Shown here in pieces: positions 1 through 4,686 of a DNA stretch of 23,235 bases. Under the pieces are notes generated by a model, which did not search any database, had not been told where the DNA came from, and saw nothing but the letters and a program-made list of their open reading frames with translations. Location: IMG/VR virus record IMGVR_UViG_3300045741_000111, positions 1-23,235 of that record. The stretch is one strand, 5' to 3'. This DNA comes from a virus. The stretch's first letter is position 1. Every line of letters begins with the position of its first letter. Both the position numbers and the translations under genes were made by a program.

Positions 1-409
1 CCATCGCCGCTTTCGTCGATCTATCTTTACCGCTTAGCCATCCTTCAGCCCACACAACAAATGTAGGATTGGTATAGACCCCAAGCGCGCACCTGATCGC
101 GATTTCCACCCGTTGCACCGTTGTAATAGCGGGCAGCTCAATCTTCCTAACCGTCATCAGCGTGACACATCCACACTTCAGCAGTCCATCGCGTTTAGCG
201 ATCTCGCCTTCCGCCTCCCATAGCACTGGGTTAGTAAAGTTGGCATGGATCGGATTCATGAACGCCGCAATCAACGGATGCTCATAAGCATGGATGTACC
301 CCGGTCCACAAAGATTCCCTTCGCCAGTTCCGCTATGCGACACTCCCGGACCCCATTGTGTTTCGCCGCGCGTTTGAAATCTCTCGTTAGTCAATTTGTA
401 CAAGGTCAT
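1..409 (-). CDS. Partial gene, DUF7666-like conserved phage protein (3' end outside window)
   Basis: The frame opens with ATG at 409 behind a strong AGGAGG site (spacing about 5) and runs off the left edge without a stop, giving 136 visible codons. The visible protein begins MTLYKLTNERFQTRG, then has a W-G-x-G-V-x-H segment, a L-C-G-P-G-Y-I-H-A-Y segment, NPIHANF, LWEAEGE and, late, WLSG. I recall this set of conserved words from a family of uncharacterised phage and bacterial proteins (DUF7666 in my memory; the number should be checked). No function is known to me. ATGA overlap with the upstream gene (stop 406-408) indicates translational coupling. No signal peptide or membrane segment is visible. 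Confident that it is coding, moderately confident about the family. Confidence 0.8.
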   Translation of the reverse strand, partial: MTLYKLTNERFQTRGETQWGPGVSHSGTGEGNLCGPGYIHAYEHPLIAAFMNPIHANFTNPVLWEAEGEIAKRDGLLKCGCVTLMTVRKIELPAITTVQRVEIAIRCALGVYTNPTFVVWAEGWLSGKDRSTKAAM

Positions 410-648
410 ATTGCCTCCTGGAAGTATTTTTCTGCGCCTTTCGATGCTGGCTGCCATCTAACCACATAAGCTCCGTCAGCGATCAATCCGCCGGGAAGAA
501 GTGCTATCGGGTGAATATTTAAACCCACACGTTCGCAGTAAGGGTTACTGCATAAGTCTTTCCTTATAATCCTCAGGCTCCGGCTGCCGTCGTAATCGAT
601 CAACCACGCTAAATCAACAAAGCCAATTAACGCTAGGAACTTCCGCAT
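406..648 (-). CDS. Small protein with hydrophobic N-terminus, unknown function
   Basis: An 80-residue protein starting MRKFLALIGFVDLAWLID, followed by a charged middle and a W-x-P-A-S-K-G-A-E-K-Y-F tail. Two cysteines lie in CSNPYC (about residues 33-38). The first 17 residues are hydrophobic behind R2-K3, but without a clear cleavage site, so a membrane or peripheral location is only possible. An AAAGGGAAAG stretch upstream of ATG 648 can serve as ribosome binding site. Its stop overlaps the next ATG (ATGA at 406-409), which argues that both are real and co-translated. Family not recognised. Confidence 0.65.
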   Translation of the reverse strand: MRKFLALIGFVDLAWLIDYDGSRSLRIIRKDLCSNPYCERVGLNIHPIALLPGGLIADGAYVVRWQPASKGAEKYFQEAI

Positions 649-703
649 TTAGTCTTTCCCTTTTACGGGCGGCAAAATCTGTCAAGGCCATTTCACCGCC
701 CAT
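614..703 (-). CDS. Possible 29-residue peptide upstream of the 406-648 gene
   Basis: A short frame, MGGEMALTDFAARKRERL and on to NWLC, overlaps the start of the next gene by 35 bases. Its lysine/arginine-rich helical look and position in the leftward chain are compatible with a real leader peptide or tiny gene. There is no clear Shine-Dalgarno for ATG 703; the internal ATG at 691 sits behind GGGCGGTGAA. Weak evidence, listed because the interval is otherwise empty. Confidence 0.3.
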   Translation of the reverse strand: MGGEMALTDFAARKRERLNAEVPSVNWLC

Positions 704-773
704 ATCCAAATTAGTATAAGTCTTTCTATAACCGGACGCACCCCGGCTGGCGACTACAGAGCAATTCAAGGAG

Positions 774-841
774 GAATCGGATGGGACTCGAACCCATTCG
801 CAGCGTTTTAAAGCCCGCCTGATCCATCCGGCTCCCGATCC
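774..841 (-). pseudogene. tRNA-like element, probably degenerate
   Basis: On the - strand a perfect T-arm (ATGGG, loop TTCGAGT, CCCAT; 781-797) sits next to a 7-bp acceptor pairing of GGATCGG (835-841) with CCGATTC (774-780, one G-T pair). A D-arm GCC...GGC resembling those of class II tRNAs is also present. Only three bases separate the D-stem from a CTTTAAA loop, so no 5-bp anticodon stem can form and the whole is just 68 bases. CCA is not encoded. Read literally the loop gives anticodon TTA (ochre), but the broken stem makes a decayed tRNA more likely than a suppressor. Confidence 0.35.
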
Positions 842-1036
842 CGCCAACCGCCGCCCAGAACACCCGGAAAGAAGAGTGAATTGGACCAAAGTGCCCCGAG
901 CGGCGATTCGCGGTATCAGTTGCCGAACTAAACTGACCAAGCCATCCGGCCAAGCCAGCGATTATGTAACTCATTTGATTCTTTCGTTCAGCCAATCCAC
1001 GGTCTGTTCCTTTTTTCTTTCTTTCTAAATCTTTGG

Positions 1037-1127
1037 TCCCCCCGCTAGGATTCGAACCTAGGATGCGCACTAATCTGGTGCCTATGCCGGGTATAAGCCG
1101 GGTGTTTTACCGCTAAACTACAGGGGG
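1037..1127 (-). tRNA. tRNA with anticodon TAT and a long variable arm (tRNA-Ile(TAT)-like)
   Basis: Acceptor CCCCCTG (1121-1127) pairs with CGGGGGG (1038-1044, one T-G), followed by discriminator A and an encoded CCA (1034-1036). The D-arm is GTTT/AAAC round AGCGGTA. The anticodon arm is CCCGG-CTTATAC-CCGGC (outer pair mismatched), with T33 and anticodon TAT. The T-arm is CTAGG-TTCGAAT-CCTAG. Between anticodon and T arms lie about 24 bases with a GCAC/GTGC stem, i.e. a class II variable arm, giving 91 bases in all. TAT would read the isoleucine codon AUA, yet class II architecture is normal only for Leu, Ser and bacterial Tyr. Identity is therefore uncertain although the gene looks intact. 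Confidence 0.7.
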
Positions 1128-1205
1128 ATACGTCCCCGAAGAGACGAAGCATTTTTACAGTACTTGACGCTATGCGTAAAGCTTTAGCTGAAAGCTGCTT
1201 AGACT

Positions 1206-1322
1206 TTAAATGGTGGAGCGTACGAGATTTGAACTCGTTAGGCCTTCTGCATCGCGGAGGATTTCTCGTTCCAGCCGTTCGTTTTTGTCTTTGATAAGAT
1301 CATTCAACTTGCTTCGTTCCAT
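1206..1322 (-). CDS. Possible 38-residue charged peptide overlapping a tRNA 3' end
   Basis: The frame from ATG 1322 (AAAGGAC upstream, spacing about 9) encodes MERSKLNDLIKDKNERLERE and a short tail ending RSTI. It is a strongly charged, coiled-coil-like peptide. Its last third is also the T-arm and acceptor strand of a tRNA (1211-1238). The ribosome site and helical heptad-like pattern favour translation. The tRNA overlap means the C-terminus may simply be read-through of the RNA element. No family recognised. Confidence 0.45.
   Translation of the reverse strand: MERSKLNDLIKDKNERLEREILRDAEGLTSSNLVRSTI
1211..1238 (-). other. Orphan tRNA 3' end (T-arm, acceptor strand and CCA)
   Basis: The - strand carries ACGAG-TTCAAAT-CTCGT (T-arm, 1222-1238), ACGCTCC (acceptor 3' strand, 1215-1221), discriminator A (1214) and CCA (1211-1213). 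No matching 5' strand GGAGCGT, D-arm or anticodon arm occurs at the required distance upstream; that sequence reads instead as a small ORF. Such 3' tRNA ends are the usual core of phage attachment sites that recombine into host tRNA genes. No integrase is seen in this window, so attP is only one possibility; a decayed tRNA is the other. Confidence 0.5.
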
Positions 1323-1480
1323 TTGACTTGTCCTTTCTATTTTATATGTGGATAAGCTAGAAGTATTAGATTTCTAAAATCGAAACCACGCTACTTACGT
1401 TTTCTAGTCTCGTATAAAGCTTTTTCGTAAACACGTATAGAGTGTTTATATATCTTTAGTTTTGGCTTTCTATATCCATT

Positions 1481-1508
1481 CAAATGCTCCGGGTCTTCGG
1501 AGCATTTG
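1481..1508 (-). terminator. 11-bp hairpin just after the 1525-1770 gene
   Basis: CAAATGCTCCG (1481-1491) pairs perfectly with CGGAGCATTTG (1498-1508) round a 6-base loop, 17 bases beyond the stop codon of the leftward gene. Position suits a transcription end or mRNA 3' protector. The U-run expected of an intrinsic terminator is missing on either strand, so function is unsure. Confidence 0.4.
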
Positions 1509-1524
1509 ATGGATGCAGATACGT

Positions 1525-1770
1525 TTACTTTGTAACTGTCGCAGGGGGCGGAACTTGCCCAATTGGTTCGTCTGATAGCTTAGCGACTCCCTCACAGCGA
1601 AGCCAAGTATAGCCGTTCATAGCTTGGGCAAATTCCTGCCCGCCCATGCTACGACATAGCGTTGTACCACGCGCTACGAAGCGTTGTTCGATGGGCTTCG
1701 CAGTGCGCCCCGCCCCTACGGCTAGAAGCGCAGTAGCTCCTACGAGAAAAATGAGATTCTTTAGATTCAT
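1525..1770 (-). CDS. Small secreted protein with signal peptide
   Basis: An 81-residue protein. I chose ATG 1770 over the upstream start at 1839 because it gives a classical Sec signal: MNLKNLIFLVGATALLAVGAG (K4, hydrophobic 6-19, small residues near 20). An AAAGGA site lies about 12 bases upstream. The mature part, about 60 residues, has two cysteines (C39, C59) that could form one disulfide in the periplasm, and a proline-rich tail QVPPPATVTK. A stem-loop follows the stop. Possible roles include superinfection exclusion or lysis control, but nothing specific supports either. Family not recognised. Confidence 0.65.
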   Translation of the reverse strand: MNLKNLIFLVGATALLAVGAGRTAKPIEQRFVARGTTLCRSMGGQEFAQAMNGYTWLRCEGVAKLSDEPIGQVPPPATVTK

Positions 1771-1811
1771 GTGATTGTTTTTTCCTTTAGATGTGTACGT
1801 GTAAAATAGTA

Positions 1812-1871
1812 GGGAAGCCCCGTGCGGCTTGCTTCCCACTGGACGATGTTGACACGGGCTTGTGACCGTGT
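1812..1871 (-). other. Two hairpins between small genes (possible terminator/leader structure)
   Basis: GGGAAGC (1812-1818) pairs with GCTTCCC (1831-1837), and ACACGG (1852-1857) with CCGTGT (1866-1871). A GGGC/GCCC pair lies just beyond. On the - strand the first hairpin is followed by TACTATTTTAC, which is modestly U-rich. The structures fill the 139-base gap between the stop at 1910 and the start at 1770. They may end the upstream transcript or shape the leader of the secreted-protein gene. Confidence 0.4.
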
Positions 1872-1909
1872 TGCCGCATTAAATGGGCTAGACGCCCACC
1901 CACTCTGCG

Positions 1910-2326
1910 TTAGGTAGTTACTTCCTTCCATACCTTTGGTTCGTCTCGGTTTTTTATTTGATATATATATTCGTCTCCGCCCTCCCACTCTAGCAAACCT
2001 CCGTAATAACCATTTGATTCATTACGATAATCGATTGTAATGTGACCGTGATCTGTGGTGATACGCTCGCCGTAATACTTGATTGCGATGTCATCCTCTG
2101 GAGAACCTAGATCCGGCATTTCGATATTTTCTACATTCAACACAGTTGCGGGTAGCCCTAAAGCAGGTAACGAAATATTCTCTACCCAAGAGTTAGAACA
2201 ACAATCTCCGTATGCGTAAGCGTGTATGTCTCCTTGGGATGTGTGGAAACGTAGAAAAGTTTTATCTTCGGATATATCTATACGAAGAATAGTTTTACCT
2301 TTGAGAATGTGCGAAAATTGCTCCAT
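1910..2326 (-). CDS. GDCCS-motif phage protein (DUF7448-like)
   Basis: A 138-residue protein with ATG 2326 behind AAGGAG at good spacing. Key feature is YGDCCSNSWVENI (about residues 39-51) preceded by a strand-rich segment FLRFHTSQGDIHAYAYG. A later ITTDHGHITIDYRNESNGYYGG is followed by an acidic W-E-G-G-D-E segment. The G-D-C-C-S-x-S-W word is the signature I recall for a small family of phage and bacterial proteins of unknown function (DUF7448 from memory). The paired cysteines could bind metal or be redox-active. It follows the tmRNA on the same strand, 24 bases after a hairpin with a T-run. Coding nature is clear; function unknown. Confidence 0.8.
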   Translation of the reverse strand: MEQFSHILKGKTILRIDISEDKTFLRFHTSQGDIHAYAYGDCCSNSWVENISLPALGLPATVLNVENIEMPDLGSPEDDIAIKYYGERITTDHGHITIDYRNESNGYYGGLLEWEGGDEYIYQIKNRDEPKVWKEVTT

Positions 2327-2352
2327 ATATGTAACTCCTTAAAAATCATGTG

Positions 2353-2372
2353 CCCCGGATTACCTACCGGGG
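2353..2372 (-). terminator. Hairpin and T-run ending the tmRNA transcript
   Basis: CCCCGG (2353-2358) pairs with CCGGGG (2367-2372) round an 8-base loop. On the - strand it is followed by CACATGATTTTT, so the T-run starts about 7 bases after the stem. It lies 20 bases beyond the tmRNA tag stop and just before the Shine-Dalgarno of the next gene. It could act as a weak terminator or as the 3' processing mark of the tmRNA coding piece. Confidence 0.5.
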
Positions 2373-2392
2373 CGTGGCTCATCACCAGGGGT

Positions 2393-2562
2393 TTACGCGA
2401 ACGCGGGTACCATTGCGCCTTGCGGAGCAAAGAAACCACGGATCGCCTCAACCATACGCGCAACTAGAGAGTTGGCATTTTTTTGTTTATGCTCTTTAAC
2501 GTTGGACATCTAACGCTTACCTCCACATCCACATCCATGTCCAGTCGAAACCGATCAGGCCC
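2393..2562 (-). ncRNA. tmRNA coding piece with 27-residue tag frame
   Basis: Begins with acceptor 5' strand GGGCCTG (2556-2562), D-like region ATCGGTTTCGA and P2 5' strand (2536-2544). After an A-rich run ending AAAAAAAT, the resume codon GCC lies at 2474-2476. The frame then reads A-N-S-L-V-A-R-M-V-E-A-I-R-G-F-F, then A-P-Q-G-A-M-V-P-A-F-A, stop TAA at 2393-2395. An alanine-asparagine opening and small hydrophobic C-terminus fit ssrA tags, which classically end in LAA or VAA; AFA is a variation. The tag is longer than the usual 8-16 residues. The resume codon is assigned by position, not proven. Confidence 0.7.
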
Positions 2563-2688
2563 ACCGAAGGGCTAAAGCAGGTGACTCGTGTCCAGCGAAA
2601 TTAACTTGCTTTAGCATCCTTCGTTAGGGGCGCATTGCTGCGCCCTCCACCAGAAGGGCAGACTAGTGACACCTAGCCCTACCTTCGG
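2563..2688 (-). ncRNA. Intervening segment of the permuted tmRNA precursor
   Basis: The segment joins the acceptor 3' end to the coding piece 5' end and would be removed in maturation. Its ends extend the acceptor stem: ACCGAAGG and CCTTCGGT add 8 bp, making an unbroken 15-bp helix with the acceptor pairs. Inside are three hairpins: GCTAAAGCA/TGCTTTAGC (2571-2579 with 2607-2615), GGGCGCA-TTGC-TGCGCCC (2628-2645), and an AGGGC/GCCCT pairing ending near 2680. RNase P would be expected to cut before G2562. Confidence 0.75.
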
Positions 2689-2768
2689 TGGACCTGCGGG
2701 GAATCGAACCCCGGTCCTAAACATATCGCGTTTGCTTCATCGATAAGACGCCAAACCCTCGTAAGGGT
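2689..2768 (-). ncRNA. tmRNA acceptor piece (transcribed first)
   Basis: Runs from a hairpin ACCCT-TACG-AGGGT (2755-2768) through GTTTG/CAAAC and GCGT/ACGC segments that can pair in an interleaved, pseudoknot-like way. Next come the P2 3' strand (2717-2725), T-arm and acceptor strand, ending at discriminator A (2689). The next bases are CCG, so the terminal CCA is not fully encoded and would need trimming and CCA addition. The 5' boundary is inferred; the upstream gene stops at 2781, 12 bases away. Confidence 0.75.
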
Positions 2769-2780
2769 AAAGCGTTTTAG

Positions 2781-3098
2781 CTATGCCGCAATCAAATCAG
2801 TGACTGGCAGTTCTGCCAGCGTTTGCTCCACTAGTATATCTAATTCGTCTGATGAGATTCGCCAAGGGTATGGAGTGTTTGGATTTAGATTATAGCCTGT
2901 AACTCTTTCAAATTCTTCTTTAGAGATTTGTTTTACTAATTTTACTAGTAACGATGAAAGGTTTGAGTCATTAGGGTCGAAGATCTCTAACCAATCACCG
3001 GGAGCCGCTAATGCGCTAATTTGAATATACGGCTTCTTTCTTAGTGATTCTGCTAAAGTTTTTAAATCAGGGTTTGCTGTTGCTTGATGTATAGTCAT
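2781..3098 (-). CDS. Conserved-looking small phage protein, unknown
   Basis: A 105-residue acidic protein, ATG 3098 behind AAAGGAG (spacing 7). It starts MTIHQATANPDLKTLAESL, has a mixed alpha/beta pattern (PYIQISALAAPGDWLEIF), then an alpha-helical KLVKQISKEEFERVTGY and a C-terminal helix SSDELDILVEQTLAELP. No cysteines, signal or membrane segment. It ends 12 bases before the tmRNA acceptor piece, so the tmRNA may be processed from the same transcript. Function not recognised. Confidence 0.7.
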   Translation of the reverse strand: MTIHQATANPDLKTLAESLRKKPYIQISALAAPGDWLEIFDPNDSNLSSLLVKLVKQISKEEFERVTGYNLNPNTPYPWRISSDELDILVEQTLAELPVTDLIAA

Positions 3099-3122
3099 TT
3101 CATACTCCTTTAAAACAACTAT

Positions 3123-3147
3123 CTAACCCCTCTGTCACAGGGGTTAG
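3123..3147 (-). terminator. 9-bp hairpin with U-rich tail on the - strand
   Basis: CTAACCCCT (3123-3131) and AGGGGTTAG (3139-3147) pair perfectly round a 7-base loop. On the - strand the stem is followed by ATAGTTGTTTTAAAGG, a partly U-rich tail. It separates the small membrane gene (stop 3166) from the next gene's ribosome site. It is plausible as a terminator or attenuator within the leftward array. Confidence 0.5.
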
Positions 3148-3165
3148 TAGAGGTTTTACTCAAGT

Positions 3166-3270
3166 TTAAACATGTGCCAAGATGTAAATAGCTGAAGCAA
3201 CCAAAATAGAAGCTAACGATATCCCTAATACCGTTAAAACTATTACATCGTCCGGATCTTTTAAATTCAT
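3166..3270 (-). CDS. 34-residue single-pass membrane peptide
   Basis: MNLKDPDDVIVLTVLGISLASILVASAIYILAHV, split here as an acidic head (DPDD, residues 5-8) and one hydrophobic helix from about residue 9 to 32. Start ATG 3270 overlaps the upstream stop (ATGA), showing translational coupling with the 3267-3464 gene. Likely lies in the host inner membrane. Short phage membrane peptides serve as holin helpers or exclusion factors, but nothing here picks one. Its 3' side is followed by a terminator-like hairpin. Confidence 0.6.
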   Translation of the reverse strand: MNLKDPDDVIVLTVLGISLASILVASAIYILAHV

Positions 3271-3464
3271 ACTCGCTCCACACATACATCTTTGCATTGA
3301 ATTGCTAGCAAATGACGTCCTAGCTCGTGTGCGTCGTTTTGATTGAAATATCCAGCTACCTCAGATTCTCCGTCTGGGGTTACATATTCTAGAATGTATG
3401 CAGCACGGTCTGGAGAATAGTTATCTTGCGCATACTCAATCATATCTCGAAGTTCTTGGGGCAT
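3267..3464 (-). CDS. Small unknown protein
   Basis: A 65-residue protein with ATG 3464 directly behind AAAGGAGG, one of the strongest ribosome sites in the window. Sequence opens MPQELRDMIEYAQDNYSPD, has a beta hairpin-like AAYILEYVTPDGESEVAGYF and ends in LLAIQCKDVCVERV with two cysteines five apart. Soluble, acidic. It is the first protein gene after the tRNA-Lys/tRNA-Tyr pair and is coupled to the membrane peptide downstream. Not recognised. Confidence 0.7.
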   Translation of the reverse strand: MPQELRDMIEYAQDNYSPDRAAYILEYVTPDGESEVAGYFNQNDAHELGRHLLAIQCKDVCVERV

Positions 3465-3504
3465 AGCCCCTCCTTTCTAAACACATTTATCTGCTAAAAT
3501 TTGG

Positions 3505-3590
3505 TGCATGAGGTAGGATTTGAACCTACAAGACCCCAAAGGGCATCAGATTTACAGTCTGCATCGGCTCCATTACCGGACTACTCATGC
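3505..3590 (-). tRNA. tRNA-Tyr (anticodon GTA)
   Basis: Acceptor GCATGAG (3584-3590) pairs with CTCATGC (3506-3512); discriminator A at 3505 and an encoded CCA (3502-3504). Anticodon loop CTGTAAA sits between CAGA and TCTG, anticodon GTA at 3553-3555. The T-arm is GTAGG-TTCAAAT-CCTAC. A long variable arm with CCC/GGG pairing is as expected for bacterial tRNA-Tyr. It lies six bases downstream of tRNA-Lys and is probably co-transcribed. Confidence 0.93.
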
Positions 3591-3598
3591 AAATTTGG

Positions 3599-3672
3599 TG
3601 CATCCAGTTAGATTCGAACTAACACGCGTCGAGTTAAAAGCTCGCTGCTCTACCGATTGGAGCTATGGATGC
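3599..3672 (-). tRNA. tRNA-Lys (anticodon TTT)
   Basis: Acceptor GCATCCA (3666-3672) pairs with TGGATGC (3600-3606), discriminator A (3599), CCA encoded (3596-3598). The anticodon arm CGAG-CTTTTAA-CTCG gives anticodon TTT (3636-3638). The D-arm is GCTC/GAGC and the T-arm GTTAG-TTCGAAT-CTAAC. All helices are intact. It precedes tRNA-Tyr on the same strand. Confidence 0.94.
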
Positions 3673-3683
3673 AAACTTAGGAT

Positions 3684-3845
3684 TTAGCTACGTAGCAGTC
3701 GCCAATAACTCTCTACTCCTTTAGAGTGTTTAAAGCGTCGGCGTAAACAAACTTGCTTAGTCGCAGTACGAGGTGTTTGAGCCCCTATTGCGTAGCAATA
3801 TGCTGGGATTTGTTCTCCTAAATCTTTAAATTTGTTTTTCTTCAT
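3684..3845 (-). CDS. 53-residue basic protein, unknown
   Basis: ATG 3845 follows AAAAGG at spacing about 8. The protein is strongly basic: MKKNKFKDLGEQIPAYCYAI, then T-P-R-T-A-T-K-Q-V-C-L-R-R-R-F-K and a WRLLRS end. Two cysteines and clusters of K/R suggest nucleic acid or ribosome contact, an inference only. It lies just upstream of the tRNA-Lys gene, so one transcript may carry both. No family recognised. Confidence 0.6.
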   Translation of the reverse strand: MKKNKFKDLGEQIPAYCYAIGAQTPRTATKQVCLRRRFKHSKGVESYWRLLRS

Positions 3846-3937
3846 TGGGTTTACCTTTTCTAATCTAAAACTACCCTCATCTAGACGTTCACGCGGAGCG
3901 AGCGTCTAATCAAAGTAGGTTTGCGAGCTTCTATGTG

Positions 3938-4132
3938 TTATGCGGAAGTGACTTGCCAAGGTTTACATGGCCTAGGTGCGTATAGTGTAATCTGTACATC
4001 TTCACCCGGGTGTGTTTCTTGGATAGCAGTTAAGCAAGATTCGGGATATTTGAACTCTCCAAATACTTCACCGGTACCGACCTGCCCATATTGCCATTCA
4101 TTTCTATATTTACGAATTATGAATTGTTTCAT
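3938..4132 (-). CDS. Small unknown protein (64 residues)
   Basis: MKQFIIRKYRNEWQYGQVGT and on through EVFGEFKYPESCLTAIQETH to an end of RPCKPWQVTSA. The N-terminal half looks like two beta strands, the middle an amphipathic helix. Two cysteines. The ribosome site is modest (GGAGAAAG, about 13 bases upstream). Its start lies inside the 3' end of a remnant frame (4110-4232), the usual overlap pattern of this array. The frame on the opposite strand at the same place looks like a shadow. Function unknown. Confidence 0.55.
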   Translation of the reverse strand: MKQFIIRKYRNEWQYGQVGTGEVFGEFKYPESCLTAIQETHPGEDVQITLYAPRPCKPWQVTSA

Positions 4133-4232
4133 CTTCTACAGCTTTCTCCGCTAGACGAATTAGGTTTAAAGTACCGGCATCAATGGCAGCAGCAGCAGCA
4201 TTAGCAGCAGCCCTAGCAGTGTATTTATGTGC
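4110..4232 (-). pseudogene. Remnant of an alanine-rich gene (3' end only)
   Basis: An open frame without a usable start codon encodes KYTARAAANAAAAAIDAG, then TLNLIRLAEKAVEDETIHNS and a stop at 4110-4112. Alanine runs followed by a short charged helix are typical C-termini of some phage proteins. The next gene's ATG (4132) overlaps its 3' end as in an intact operon. Upstream in frame are a TGA (4233-4235) and further stops, so the 5' part is missing or frameshifted. The DNA has a GCA trinucleotide run (about 4185-4215), a plausible slippage site. Confidence 0.4.
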
Positions 4233-4492
4233 TCACCTACTGAACCCTCTCCCGCTGTTAAGCTCACTAGAGGTAGCACTTTCTAGGTGCCTTAACTACA
4301 GTACCGATGATAAACTTTCCAAAACCGTCAAGCTGGCGTCGCCAGAATAGCCCGCAATCGAGCGGAAACGCCGTGCCACGCCGATATTCGCTTCGGCGGG
4401 TAGGGTAGGCTACCCCCTCGCCTCTCGCCTCTCATATCGCAAAATTCATCACGATATCCGTTTCAACAGATAATTCGTGCGGATACACAAAA
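4233..4492. other. Intergenic, no supported gene
   Basis: About 260 bases with no frame that has both a start and a ribosome site. It contains GC-rich stretches with CGCTTCGGCG and CCTCGCCTCTCGCCTCTC direct repeats (about 4378-4435), similar in tone to the palindrome-rich strand-switch region. A long startless - strand frame crosses it and could be decayed coding sequence. I see no RNA gene here. Confidence 0.4.
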
Positions 4493-4516
4493 AAAGGGAC
4501 CCTACGGGGTCCCTTT
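4493..4516 (-). terminator. Strong intrinsic terminator for leftward transcripts
   Basis: AAAGGGACCC (4493-4502) pairs perfectly with GGGTCCCTTT (4507-4516) round a TACG tetraloop. On the - strand it is followed by a run of T (complement of the A-run 4489-4495). It lies 39 bases beyond the stop of the 4555-4686 gene and ends the three-gene unit 5302-4555. Confidence 0.85.
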
Positions 4517-4554
4517 GGAGGTAGTCAAAAATTTGTATCGAAACTAATCCCACG

Positions 4555-4686
4555 CTAGCGATTCCATCGGCGCCCCCTTTCTTCGCGGGTAGCTAGCCAA
4601 AACGCTCTAGACCAAAACACGATAGCTAGCGCGTAGCACGCTAGCTGCGCATAATCCCACACGAACCCCGCTAGTTTAGCGTCCAT
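4555..4686 (-). CDS. 43-residue membrane peptide
   Basis: MDAKLAGFVWDYAQLACYAL continues into AIVFWSRAFWLATREER and a basic end GRRWNR. The stretch from about residue 6 to 32 is aromatic and hydrophobic, followed by a strongly basic tail, so a single membrane span with cytosolic C-terminus is likely. ATG 4686 lies inside the last codons of the upstream gene, an 11-base overlap implying coupled translation. It is the last gene before the terminator at 4493-4516. Exact role unknown. Confidence 0.6.
   Translation of the reverse strand: MDAKLAGFVWDYAQLACYALAIVFWSRAFWLATREERGRRWNR

Larger units (their letters stand above)
2353..2768 (-). ncRNA. ssrA: Circularly permuted (two-piece) tmRNA
   Basis: tmRNA frees stalled ribosomes: charged with alanine, it enters the A site and supplies a short reading frame encoding a degradation tag. 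Here the two tRNA-like halves are in swapped order. The - strand first gives the 3' half, TTTAGGAC then T-arm CGGGG-TTCGATT-CCCCG (2697-2713) and acceptor CAGGTCC (2690-2696). After about 127 bases comes the 5' half, GGGCCTGATCGGTTTCGAC (from 2562), with the GGTTTCGAC word typical of tmRNA 5' ends. The halves pair: acceptor 7 bp (one G-T), and P2 9 bp between 2536-2544 and 2717-2725 (three G-T). An A-rich stretch, then resume codon GCC and a 27-codon tag frame, follow. Permuted tmRNAs are known from alphaproteobacteria, some betaproteobacteria and some cyanobacteria. An ordinary one-piece reading is excluded by the order. Confidence 0.88.

Noticed and set aside
614-1070. 108- and 114-codon - strand frames
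   Set aside because: They read through the tRNA-like element and the tRNA 3' end and share no consistent ribosome site; probably shadows.
2278-2463. 61-codon - strand frame
   Set aside because: Overlaps the tmRNA coding piece, the hairpin and the 5' end of the GDCCS gene in another frame.
2393-2509. 38-residue protein gene (MSNVKEHK...VPAFA) with GGAGG upstream
   Set aside because: The frame coincides with the tmRNA coding piece and its last 27 codons are the tag; the GGAGG lies inside the tmRNA. Kept as tag rather than CDS.
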